NCBI GenBank assembly: GCA_009760885.1
Contig: CM019710.1
Span: forward strand, 269,179-333,178
Length of the DNA stretch: 64,000 nt
Origin: Achatina immaculata
Lineage: Eukaryota; Mollusca; Gastropoda; Stylommatophora; Achatinidae
Reading direction: 5' to 3'
Part shown: in pieces, positions 56,601 to 64,000 of the stretch
How the letters are laid out: each line of letters begins with the position of its first letter
How positions within the stretch are numbered: position 1 is the first letter of the stretch
Notes under the pieces: model-generated
Database searches by the model: none
What the model saw: the letters and a program-made list of their open reading frames with translations, nothing else
Told to the model about the DNA's origin: nothing
Position numbers and translations under genes: made by a program

Positions 56601-59600
56601 CTATAGACACACCAAACTGGTTATACTGTAGACACAAAAACTGGTTATACTGTAGACACACCAAGCTAGTTATCCTATAGACACACCAAACTGGTTATAC
56701 CCTAGACACACCAAACTGGTTATACCCTAGACACACCAAACTGGTTATACTGTAGACACACCAAACTGGTTATAATGTAGACACACCAAGCTGGTTATAC
56801 TGTGGACGCACCAAACTGTATATATTCCGCTCATTAAACTATTAGTTGTGGGCTAAACTCGTCAAAGCAACCAATCTTCTGGTAAGCGTTTTGACTTCTT
56901 GCAGAAAAGCACATACTTCTCTAAACCACTTAGGATCATTCTTTAAGAATGTGCCCCAGCTCTATGATGCCATCAATGTCATATTCATCATATGCTGGCC
57001 AGGTAGCCTTTTGGTCAAACTTTCTTTCTCACTACTCTTGTCGTCCAAAGAAGGGTTGCTCTGACAGCACTGCTGGGGTCTTTTCGGCGTCCCTATCTCG
57101 ATCCATTTCCAACGAATTTTCAAATAATTACATACACATACGACAGATGGCAAAATCAACATTATATGCAAACACTGCATAAGTCAGCGCCGCCTTCCTT
57201 TATGAGGTCAAGGAATTCTCAGACAGACTATAAACTACTTCGTTTTCCTTTAGTAAACTTCATTTAGCAGAAATAATGTTTACCAAGGAGTTGATCAGAG
57301 AATTCTTATCGAACTTGAAACAGTCTTTGAGTAATGCTTGAGACACAGTTTTATTTTTTACAAGTATGAAACAACGAAGCTTTCGCACATAAAATAACAA
57401 AGCACATTATTGTATAGTTGGACCTGGAAAACAGTCATAAACAAAACACTTTTAGACGTGAGAGATAGAATGACACGAGAATTACCCGAGGCTTGAACCA
57501 CGGACTCTGGTAGGACGAGCAACCGTCTAGCCGCCTGAGGGCGGAGGGCTGCGAGATAGTTAAGTTGATTATTGTGTTGTTCTCCTGTGGTTAGACGGTT
57601 GACCTCTTACCGGAGTCCCTGGTTCAAGTCTCATGTAATTATCTTGTAATTTTGTATTCCTTTATGTCTAAATGTGCTTTGTCTATGGCCTTTTTCCAGA
57701 TGTTCGCATGCAATATTTTGTTCTATTACAACTGACAAAACAAACAAGGCAACTGAAATATGTATCAATGAGGAAAAACTGGAAGAAGTGGAGAGTTTTG
57801 AATATCTTGGATCACTACTAACTAATAATGGAGATACAATGAGGGAAATTAAAAGGAGGACATCTATTGCTCTTCAGAAAGTAAAACAAATAAAGAATCT
57901 GTGGAGAGGAGCAGACAGAACCACAAAAATAAGATTTTTAAGGGCATGCATCTTTCCTATCGCAACATATGCCTGTGAGACCTGGACACTTAACAAAACA
58001 GCTGAGAAGCACATAAATGCCTTTGAATGTAAATGCTATAGAAGAGTTCTCCAGATATCGTGGACACAAAAAAGAACAAATATATCTATACTACAAGAGC
58101 TTAATATTGAAGAAGGCTGGCTAGTAAAGAGGATTAAAGAGAGAAAACTTAAATATTTTGGCCACATTAAACGTCATGATAATTTAGAGAAGACCGTATT
58201 GGAAGGATACATAATGGGAAAAAGAAAAAGAGGAAGACCGAAACCAAGATGGCTGCAAGACATCGTTGATGATCTGGAAATGGATGCAGCAGCAGCAGGC
58301 CATCTTGCTCACAACCGAGAGGCCTACAGGAGTGCTGTTTGGGAGGCAAAGTTCCGCAAGGGACATGCAAAGGAATGAATGAATGAACTTTATAGTAACG
58401 TTTGCAGCTATACTTGATACAGCTGTGTACCTTACAGTGCACACGCTGCCGTTAACTTAGGTTAATTCTTGCTGAATATGTTAAAAAAGGAGAAGGTTAA
58501 AAAATAAATAGTGTAAAATTGAAATGAGTGTCAAGGATATCAGGCTAGGTCTCTGGCCGAAATTCTTATCTCCCTAGAGAGTTATACTGCAAAGTATAAT
58601 GGCCTTTCCAAATGGACTAGTCTATTTCTTTTGAGAACAGACCAATCTGTATCCCGGATAACTTTCAACGATAATACGATTTTAAAACTACGTTTTTTTA
58701 CTTACAGTGAGGATTTTCAACCCTGTCACGGTAGTTCTTATAGAAATTTCAGGATCTGTAATGGTCTGGTAGCGAATGTTGATCTGTAATGTTTGTGTAA
58801 GAAGAAGAAAACACGGTCATGTTATAATTAGCACCATTTCGTTTGTTTGTCTAAATATGTCGGTCATTTTGTCTGTCTGTTTCTGTTTATGTCCGTTTAA
58901 AAAAAAAATGTTTGCCTATGTCACTATCTAGCACTGTCTGTCATTTTTGTCTGTATTTCTGTCATTTTTGTCTGTATTTCTGTCATTTTTGTCTGTATTT
59001 CTGTCATTTTTGTCTGTATTTCTGTCAGCCTTCTGTTACTTTTATTAGGGAGTATACAAACAGTGATTTAGCTGCATCATTCATTATTTTTTATTACATG
59101 ATTAAAGCGCAGACTTGTGCAGTCACATGAAAGTGATGATGATGTGGTTGCTGCTAGTTCTTGATGATGGTGCTGCTGTTGTTGATGCCTGCGATGATAC
59201 TGCTGATGGTGGCAGCTACTGGTGGTGCTGGTGCAGATGATGATGATAGTGGTGCTGGTGTAGATGATGATAATAGTGGTGGGGTGTAGATGATGATAAT
59301 AGTGTTGCTGGTGCAGACGATGATAACAATGGTGCTGCTGCAGATGATAATAATGATGGTGATGTTGTTTACGATTTTGCTGTTCGTACTGATACTTCTG
59401 ATGATGATAATGATGGTATTGCTGCGGATGATGACAATGATGTTGCTGCTGGTGGCGATTTTGCTGGTGGTGTTGATGCTAGTGATGATGTGCTGCTGCT
59501 AATATTGGTGATGATGGTGGTGCTACTGCTGATAATAATGCTGAAGCTGATGATGTTGTTTCACGAGCTTTTATTCATTTGCAGGTGTTGCTGCTTTGTT

Positions 59601-61628
59601 TCTGCTGCTGCTGCTGATTATGATGATGATGATGATGATGATAATAAATGTGCCGCTGTGATGATGTAGCTGTTGATGTTGCTATTGATGATAGAGATGA
59701 TGCCGCAGCTGATGTTGTTGCTCGTGCTACTGCTGCTGATGGTGCTGGTGATAATGATTATGATGCTGTGTGTTACTGATGATGATAGTGTTGATGTTGT
59801 TGTTGCCGATGATGATGGATGGTTAACTTACGGATTCAGCGACGTATGTGTACCACAGCCTCATGGTTTGCACAGCTTTTTGTTGCCCCAGATAATTGAC
59901 CCACCTGGAAAGTAGGAAACGTTTTTTTTTTCTTTTTAAAACTGTGCCTCGTTGTCCAGTCATGTATGAAACCGCCCCAGGTTATACACATCCGTGGCAG
60001 GCTGAAAAGCCTGCACTTTGGACCATGACCGATTTATTTTCAGCCAGTGTAACATTTAGCTTCAAGTGTACGCTACAGATATACCGAAGTAGTTAGTGCC
60101 CTTCTAGCTCTTCAAATATCATGGACACAAAGAAAAAGAACAACAATATCAAAAATACAAGAATTTAATATTGAAGAAAGATGGTTAGTAAAGAAGATTA
60201 AACGAGGAAAACAGAAGTATTTTGAACATATTAAACGTCATGAGAGTTTGGAAGGTATATAAATGGGAACAGGAAACAGAGGAAGACCAAGGCAAAGACA
60301 GCAGTAAGACATTGTTTGAGAATGGATGCATCAGCAGCAGGGCATCTTGCTTACAACCGAGTGGCTATCAAGATACTTGTTAAGGAGCCAAAGCTCCACA
60401 AGGGACTTGAAAATGAATGAATGAGTGCCCTTGTCTTTCAAGGCGAAGGTCAGAGCTTGGAGACTGGTTGGATTAGCTTAATAAAAACATCTGCAGAAAT
60501 GTGGGTCTTGTTCCTTCTGGAGTCTGAGAAGATAAGGCGGTCAAGTATGATGCTGGTCACATGAACTTCTAGAGTACCATCATATGTAGGATATTATAGG
60601 CACCAAAGGCACTGGCCATATGTTCCTGACCAGTTCGACTGCCCATATACCATGACCGCTGTGACTGCCCTTATACCAAGGCCGGTGAGACTGCCCTTAT
60701 ACGCCTGATTGGTGTGACTTCCCATGTACCATGATTAGTGTGAATGCTCATATACCATGGCCAGTGTGACTGCCCATTATACAATGACCAGTGGTGTGAC
60801 AGCCCATATACCATGACCGTTGTGACTTCCCATATACCATGACTGGTGTGACTTCCAATATACCATGACCGGTAGTATGACAGCCCATATACCATGACCG
60901 GTGGTATGATACCCCATATACCATGACTAGTATGACTTCCCACATATCATGACTAGTGTGACTGCCCATATACCATGACCGGTGGTGTGACAACCCATAT
61001 AACATGACTGCATGTATACCCCTGATTAGTGTGACTTCCCATATACCATGACTGGTGTGACTGCCCATACACCGCTGACCAGTGTGACTGCCCATACACC
61101 GCTGACCAGTGTGACTGCCCATACACCGCTGACCAGTGTGACTACCCATACACCGCTGACCAGTGTGACTGCCCATACACCGCTGACCAGTGTGACTACC
61201 CATACACCGCTGACCAGTGTGACTACCCATACACCGCTGACCAGTGTGACTGCCCATACACCGCTGACCAGTGTGACTGCCCATACACCGCTGACCAGTG
61301 TGACTGCCCATACACCGCTGACCAGTGTGACTGCCCATATACCCGAGATCGGTGTGACAGAGTCGTCATACTTTCATTTTTTAAAGTTATTACTCAATGT
61401 TTTGTTTCCTCGTGTAGGTCTCATCATAAAACAAACATTCTTTCACTATCTCTTAGGACCGCTCCGTCATCACTTACTTCGTGTAATCTGCGAAGTCCAC
61501 GACGAAAGCAATTTCAATCACGTGATTCGCAATTTTCCGATTCGTTTTGTAGGTACCTTTCCTTGATAGTTTCTCTGCTGTTTCCCAGAAGTTAGTGTTG
61601 TCGTCTTCACGTTCTGACTCAAGTACAT
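48517..61628 (-). CDS. M12B (reprolysin-type) metalloprotease with mucin-like tail, nine exons, 5' incomplete
   Basis: Spliced gene on the minus strand. Exons: 61628-61478, 59904-59832, 58783-58706, 56487-56345, 53399-53274, 52581-52414, 51177-51042, 50553-50428 and 48963-48517. All eight introns start GT and end AG, and phases match at every junction. The joined frame is 481 residues, numbered from the first complete codon of exon 1. The catalytic domain begins near residue 36 (NHVIEIAFVVDFADY). The zinc site is HELGH at 185-189 with His195, catalytic Glu186 and Met-turn FVMTT (Met213). Ser192 replaces the usual Gly of HEXXHXXGXXHD. Cysteine-rich module: residues 249-340, with SQCRLHF, FCEDLQLHEG, DLCGGMYC, PCGTIKWCVAGRC. 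Then a Thr/Pro stalk (about 349-385) and a hydrophobic end (about 462-473). Prodomain and signal peptide are not in view. Family members are secreted or membrane-bound proteases of extracellular proteins; the substrate here is unknown. Confidence 0.86.
49195..49750. repeat. (CTA)n-type compound microsatellite
   Basis: ACTACTACT runs with GCT and ACC interruptions, including two copies of CTACAAATTGATCCTTCTAC (49345 and 49487). It lies in the last intron of the metalloprotease gene. Long Thr, Leu or Val frames here are artefacts of the triplet period. Confidence 0.9.
50035..50125. repeat. (CTA)n(CTG)n microsatellite
   Basis: About 18 CTA triplets followed by nine CTG triplets, in the last intron of the metalloprotease gene. 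Confidence 0.9.
50215..50315 (+). mobile_element. CR1-like element, 3' end fragment after a CT-rich tract
   Basis: A (CT)n tract at 50220-50265 is followed by TTTCTTTACCCTTTAAACAC, AAAGATCATTCATTCATTC, the plus-strand form of the 3' end of the element at 2896. Confidence 0.6.
50428..50553 (-). CDS. Metalloprotease exon 8, cysteine-rich module
   Basis: 126 bases, phase 0 on both sides, donor GTGAGG. Encodes LNDLCGGMYCSLPNNPGYCS and FTPCGTIK, matching the C..LWC....C...GTxCG pattern of ADAMTS-type cysteine-rich domains. Two in-frame acceptors (CTAG at 50553 or ACAG at 50544) differ by three codons. Confidence 0.82.
50639..50692. repeat. (TA)n then (GA)n microsatellite
   Basis: About 20 TA units followed by GAGAGAGA, in the intron between exons 7 and 8. 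Imperfect repeats of AGTGTAATCAATAGAGAAAT follow to about 50830. Confidence 0.9.
51042..51177 (-). CDS. Metalloprotease exon 7, start of cysteine-rich module
   Basis: 136 bases, acceptor ATGATTTCCAG, donor GTAGGT. The first base completes Lys246. Encodes VHCTLQTSKENTLTQ and RDSQCRLHF, PNSYFCE. The QC...F......FC pattern is the start of the disintegrin-like and cysteine-rich part in ADAMTS-type proteins. Confidence 0.82.
51638..51925. repeat. 25-bp minisatellite, about 11 copies
   Basis: CTATGTTTGCATCTTTACCC followed by AAGTT, in the intron between exons 6 and 7. Overlapping plus-strand frames here are artefacts. Confidence 0.92.
51964..52350. other. Unassigned, coding-like on the minus strand
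   Basis: A 63-codon minus-strand frame (52155-51964) reads RLHPRGDYGDPYPVGDAAHV and LGSYCWFANPDACMSAMGRY and is preceded by a CTTCTTTAG acceptor-like site. It lies in the intron between exons 6 and 7, but the exon 6 to exon 7 phase is already satisfied without it. The adjoining CCGACACGGTGCCGCGGGTC suggests a dispersed repeat. Not assigned. Confidence 0.3.
52414..52581 (-). CDS. Metalloprotease exon 6, third zinc ligand and Met-turn
   Basis: 168 bases, acceptor TTGGCACCACAG, donor GTAATT. The first base completes Ser190. Encodes LSADHDSETTGLDACRDEDQ, then FVMTT (Met-turn) and WRFSSCSVKSFKKYLN, a conserved FS.CS...F..YL pattern. A (GAT)n tract (52381-52408) lies just inside the following intron. 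Confidence 0.86.
52828..53092 (-). mobile_element. RTE-like family 3 fragment with internal deletion
   Basis: The plus strand starts ATTCATTTGCATGTCCCTTG, as at the 3' end of the family, then after CAGCACTCT jumps to CTACTTCTTCTAATTTTTCC, about 600 bp upstream in the element, and continues to TATTTCATAACCTCC. It lies in the intron between exons 5 and 6. Confidence 0.8.
53206..53272. repeat. (GACA)n microsatellite at a splice donor
   Basis: ACAGACAGACAG to the edge of exon 5, whose donor GT is at 53273-53272. On the transcribed strand the intron reads GTTGTCTGTCTGTC. Confidence 0.92.
53274..53399 (-). CDS. Metalloprotease exon 5, active site
   Basis: 126 bases, acceptor TATCTGTTTCAG, donor GTTGTC. 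Encodes VGISYVGKVC and EVAAHELGH. The zinc motif is split by the next intron after the second His. The intron begins with a TGTC microsatellite from its third base, an unusual donor context. Confidence 0.88.
54155..55508. repeat. 29-bp minisatellite, about 46 copies
   Basis: TACCTCACTGACAAGACTGG followed by AAGTATCAC (or ATTAC). Very regular, with blocks sharing the ATTGG or AGCAG variants. It fills about half of the intron between exons 4 and 5. Confidence 0.95.
55850..56125. repeat. 28-bp minisatellite, about 10 copies
   Basis: GACTGAGGTATAAAGATTGG followed by GGGAAACT, one copy with a GCT insertion. In the intron between exons 4 and 5. Confidence 0.92.
56345..56487 (-). CDS. Metalloprotease exon 4
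   Basis: 143 bases, acceptor TGACTTTCAG, donor GTACGT. Encodes DAYFISVLADENEEVSG, VLLAFYKWYQRQ and SDHYMLFTG. The SDHxMLFTG strand is characteristic of M12B proteases and leads to the active site. Confidence 0.86.
56530..56820. repeat. 25-bp minisatellite, about 11 copies
   Basis: CACCAAACTGGTTATACTGT followed by AGACA. In the intron between exons 3 and 4, directly upstream of exon 4. Confidence 0.92.
56880..57082 (-). other. Coding-like segment in an intron, possible relic exon
   Basis: The minus strand reads KATWPAYDEYDIDGIIELGH in one frame and FLKNDPKWFREVCAFLQEV in the next, joined by a frame change. It lies between exons 3 and 4 in gene orientation. The W...Y...DGi.eL..F pattern loosely resembles the segment encoded by exon 4 in other M12B proteases, but SDHxMLFTG is absent. 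It may be a decayed duplicate exon or unrelated. Confidence 0.3.
57440..57690. mobile_element. Two opposed tRNA-like SINE heads
   Basis: The minus strand at about 57485-57545 has GGCTAGACGGTTG (A-box-like) and GTGGTTCAAGCCTC (B-box-like). The plus strand at about 57585-57640 has TGGTTAGACGGTTGA and CTGGTTCAAGTCTC. Both heads share CGGAGTCC or CAGAGTCC before the B box and AATT-rich bodies outward, so they look like two copies of one tRNA-derived SINE. Neither folds into a full tRNA by eye. Confidence 0.5.
57729..58385 (+). mobile_element. RTE-like family 3, 3' fragment with open frame
   Basis: The longest uninterrupted C-terminal frame of the family (open from 57674 to 58378): INEEKLEEVESFEYLGSLLT, FLRACIFPIATYACETW, NAFECKCYRRVLQ, GKRKRGRPKPRWLQDIVDD. 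It ends with a GAATGAATGAATGAA tail. It lies in the intron between exons 3 and 4 and is the best local guide to the intact C-terminus. Confidence 0.86.
58706..58783 (-). CDS. Metalloprotease exon 3
   Basis: 78 bases, phase 0 on both sides, acceptor CACAAACATTACAG, donor GTAAGT. Encodes INIRYQTITDPEISIRTT and VTGLKILT, the NxRY..I.DP pattern and second strand of M12B catalytic domains. Confidence 0.84.
58930..59025. repeat. 21-bp tandem repeat, about 5 copies
   Basis: GTCATTTTTGTCTGTATTTC followed by T. In the intron between exons 2 and 3. Confidence 0.9.
59130..59820. repeat. GAT/GCTG-rich triplet tract
   Basis: Irregular GATGATGAT, GCTGCTG and GTTGAT repeats fill most of the intron between exons 2 and 3. 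Met/Leu/Val-rich frames here are compositional. Confidence 0.8.
59832..59904 (-). CDS. Metalloprotease exon 2
   Basis: 73 bases, acceptor CTACTTTCCAG, donor GTAAGT. The first base completes the Lys codon begun in exon 1. Encodes WVNYLGQQKAVQTMRLWY, the helix that follows the first strand in M12B proteases. Confidence 0.82.
60115..60425 (+). mobile_element. RTE-like family 3, 3' fragment
   Basis: ATCATGGACACAAAG to AAGCTCCACAAGGGACTTG with a GAATGAATGAG tail, quite diverged. In the intron between exons 1 and 2. Confidence 0.75.
60600..61345. repeat. 27-bp minisatellite with diverged flank
   Basis: 61070-61340 holds ten almost identical units (TGACCAGTGTGACTGCCCAT followed by ACACCGC). 60600-61069 holds older, irregular units with CATATACCATGACCGGTGTG. 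The triplet period gives long open frames (SVTAHTPLT and MGSHTGQRC repeats) on both strands. In the intron between exons 1 and 2. Confidence 0.92.
61478..61628 (-). CDS. Metalloprotease exon 1 of those visible
   Basis: Encodes the end of the propeptide region and the first strand of the catalytic domain (IANHVIEIAFVVDFADYT). Donor GTAAGT. The acceptor is either ATGGCAG at 61629-61630 (used here) or CTTAAG, which would start the exon at 61650 in the same frame. KTNRK before the domain could be part of a basic processing site. Confidence 0.8.
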
Positions 61629-61904
61629 CTGCCATAGAAGAAGTTGCAGGCTTAAGAAGGAAATTATTTATTTGAATGAGTTGTTATTTCCATTATCTTA
61701 ACTCATTTTGTATTGCTTACATTGTCCGAGGAATGACTAGATTTCTAACGATAATCTCCCTTGGCATTTTACGCCAAAGTTACGAGACTGTGGGAAATAT
61801 TATAAGGTGTTAAATGAAACTGCCCTTGAAGTAAAATATTACATAGCTAAACTTTGTAGTTTTCTTCACTTGATTGTAATGTTACATTTTACACTTCTTC
61901 TAGC

Positions 61905-62405
61905 ATTCAGAAACTAAAACAACTAATGAAGCTGTGGAATGGGGCAGGGAGAACTACAACAATTAGATTTTTAAGGGCATGCATCTTTCCCATCGCAACA
62001 TATGCCTGTGAGACCTGGAAACTTAACAGCCGAGTAACACATAAATGCCTTTGAATGTAAATGCTACAGAAGAGTTCTTCAAATATCATGGGCATAGAAA
62101 AGAACAAATATATCCATTATACAAGAACTTAATATTGAAGAGGTAGGTAGTAAAGAAGATTAAACAGAGAAAATGTACATATTTTCAACATATTAAACGT
62201 CATGAGAGTTTGGAGAAGACCATCTTGGAAGGGTACATAATGGAAAAAAGAAAGAGAGGAAGACAAAGGTGGAGATGGCTGCAAGACATGGTTGATGATC
62301 TGCGAATGGATGCATCAGCAGCAGGGCAACTTGCCGAGATTCCTGCAGGAAAGCTGTTAGGTAGGCAACGTTCTACAAGGGACATGCAAGTGACTGACTG
62401 ACTGA
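61905..62405 (+). mobile_element. RTE-like family 3, 3' fragment
   Basis: Starts CAGAAACTAAAACAACTAAT (the KQIKNLW region) and runs to AGGCAACGTTCTACAAGGGA with a GACTGACTGACTGAC tail. Frame broken. It lies upstream of the first visible metalloprotease exon. Confidence 0.8.
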
Positions 62406-62488
62406 CTAGCTGGCAGGGTATTCAGTCTGTAAGTTGTTTATTTCATGGATTACTCTATGTACCAATCTTTGCTACATTAAACAGTTAA

Positions 62489-62864
62489 CCCTTTGTATCC
62501 TGAATTAATTTCCCTATAACTTGTTTATTATGTTTTACGTCATTTTTGGTGAGCGGTGAATATAGAAAGAAAAGAAATTAATTTTTTAATGAACAATTTC
62601 ATACATTTTTAAAGATGGAATTTAGAAGTAGAAAGAGGAAAACTCAAGTTCTGTGGGAAAAAAAACATGGCCAGTTTTATTTGACATGAAAGAAAAAAAG
62701 CTAACTCCGCACTTGAAGAGCAAAGCTATAGAGTGCTGGCCCTTTACTGGTTGTTGCCAGAAGGCTGTTATACATATTCCTTTGAGTACCATCAGGGATA
62801 TTTTGCATTTATGAAATATTACAATTTAAACAAAGTTTTACTTGTAAGTACCAATAGGATACGA
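62489..62864. mobile_element. piggyBac-like MITE, copy 2
   Basis: 376 bp flanked by TTAA at 62485-62488 and 62865-62868. The left end CCCTTTGTATCCTGA is intact; the right end is worn (GGATACGA). The interior matches 19614-20005 in the same orientation. Confidence 0.82.
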
Positions 62865-62989
62865 TTAAAGAAAGTAAAAGATATCTAAGTTAAAATGGTC
62901 ACAGAAAGTATCACAGGTGCATTTCGTCTAAAAAAAAAGAATTTTTGTTTAAACTATAAAAACCATTTTCATTCAGTTCTTAAACAGTT

Positions 62990-63225
62990 CATTCATTCAT
63001 TCATTTGCATGTCCGCTGCGGAATTTTGCCTCCCTAACATCACTCATGTACTCCTCTCGGGTGTGAGCAAGATGTCCTGCTGCTAATGCATCCATTTGCA
63101 GATTGTCAACGGTGTCTTGCAGCCATCTTCGCCTTGGTCTTCCTCTCTTTCTTTTTCCCACTATGCACCCTTCCAAGACGGTCTTCTCTAGATTATCATG
63201 ACGTTTAAATGTCCAAAATAAACAG
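62990..63225 (-). mobile_element. RTE-like family 3, 3' fragment
   Basis: The plus strand starts ATTCATTCATTCATTTGCAT and continues GTCCGCTGCGGAATTTTGCC to ATCATGACGTTTAAATGTCC, the inverse of the family end with a GAAT tail. Confidence 0.8.
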
Positions 63226-64000
63226 TTACAATCAGAAAAAAGGTAGATTATAATATTAACTAAACCAGAAAATATGCGTGTAAATGATGTGAATTGTGCA
63301 GGTAGCCTTTCTTAAACAAACAAAAAAATCCTTTAATTTATACGGATTTTTTACAAGTAATTCCGTCTCATTTCAGAAGATTTTTCTCTCAAATTATCAT
63401 TCTTAGCCAGGGAAACAGTAGAAGCGTAGGAGAACCTCTGAGTAAGTAAATCTGCATTATCTGAACAAAACGAGGCCCATATTTCACAGACACAAGGAAA
63501 ATGAAAATGAAGAAGGGCGAGAAGACCTGCCAATGTAAAACAAGCACTGCTTAATTTTATTGTGACATACTACATGAGACCAGCATTGACAGAACCAGCG
63601 AGATAAGAGTTTAAAAAGCTCATAAATTATCTCCAAGAAACATCTTTCAATGTGAAAAATACCAATCGTATTTTAAAAAATACACGAGAGACTGGATGGA
63701 TTGAATGTTACATACAAGACATATTACTGGAGAAAGCCACTTGGGGAGCGATTATGCATCATCAGAGACTGAAAGGAGTGAAGTTACATAAAGACATATC
63801 ACTAGAAGAGCCACTTGGAAAGCAATTTCAAAGCAAGTGACAAAACAATGAGCAACAGACTGGAGTGTAATCATCGTAAGAGCAAATACGCTAGGTTCTG
63901 AACATGATTTCCATTTCCCATGTATTATTCACTGCATCAAGTGTCGAAAGCATCTTCATCATTCTCTTCAAACGCCCTTTTCCAAGAACAAGACAGCTGT
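63226..64000. other. No gene recognised at the window edge
   Basis: AT-rich. A short direct repeat (GACATATTACTGGAGAAAGC and GACATATCACTAGAAGAGCC) lies at 63718-63825. Earlier exons of the metalloprotease would be expected here or beyond, but none could be supported. Confidence 0.4.

Noticed and set aside
56846..57182. Plus-strand ORFs opposite the coding-like intron segment
   Set aside because: The minus-strand reading has more natural composition and matches gene orientation; the plus frames are shadows.
57485..57640. Functional tRNA genes
   Set aside because: Box A and box B motifs are present, but a full cloverleaf with paired acceptor stem could not be drawn; SINE heads are more likely.
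61048..61566. 172-codon plus-strand ORF with SVTAHTPLT repeats
   Set aside because: Arises from the 27-bp array and runs antisense through the first visible metalloprotease exon.

Overview
The window looks like nuclear DNA of an animal, most likely a lophotrochozoan and perhaps a gastropod mollusc. The sequence shows AT-rich DNA, a spliced gene with GT-AG introns, many tandem repeats and several families of non-LTR retrotransposon. The taxon is an inference from the repeat mix and was not tested. There are no operons, ribosome binding sites or other bacterial features.

The one clear host gene lies on the minus strand at 61628-48517. Nine exons can be joined with matching phases at all eight introns. 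They encode 481 residues of a reprolysin-type (M12B) zinc metalloprotease: the catalytic domain with a HELGH zinc site, a short cysteine-rich module like that of ADAMTS proteins, a Thr/Pro-rich mucin-like stalk and a hydrophobic C-terminus. The signal peptide and prodomain exons are not in view and probably lie beyond 61.7 kb. Every intron except the 488-base one between exons 7 and 8 holds a minisatellite, microsatellite or retrotransposon fragment. A second, broken piece resembling an M12B prodomain lies on the same strand at 20.4-20.0 kb and is cut by a piggyBac-like MITE.

The rest is mostly mobile DNA. At 1985-10056 a 47-bp satellite array is split by an RTE-like element, itself split at 2896-9106 by a nearly intact CR1-like element with a 7-bp target duplication. 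At 23800-26964 a full-length but decayed RTE-like element (called family 3 here) sits inside a 33-bp minisatellite with a 12-bp target duplication; at least ten shorter, mostly 3'-anchored copies are scattered over the window. At 36277-39447 is a decayed hAT transposon with terminal repeats and an 8-bp duplication. Other elements are two copies of another RTE-like family (34.7 and 46.1 kb), an I/R1-like remnant with an RNase H domain (39.8-41.0 kb), a Penelope-like element with a GIY-YIG domain (43.9-45.2 kb), a pair of piggyBac-like MITEs and a pair of opposed tRNA-like SINE heads.

Tandem repeats dominate the intergenic DNA, with unit lengths of 18, 21, 25, 26, 27, 28, 29, 31, 33, 34, 35, 40, 45, 47, 49 and 76 bp. 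Where the period is a multiple of three they create long repetitive open frames that are not genes. A perfect 330-bp inverted repeat with a 328-bp spacer is at 16990-17977.
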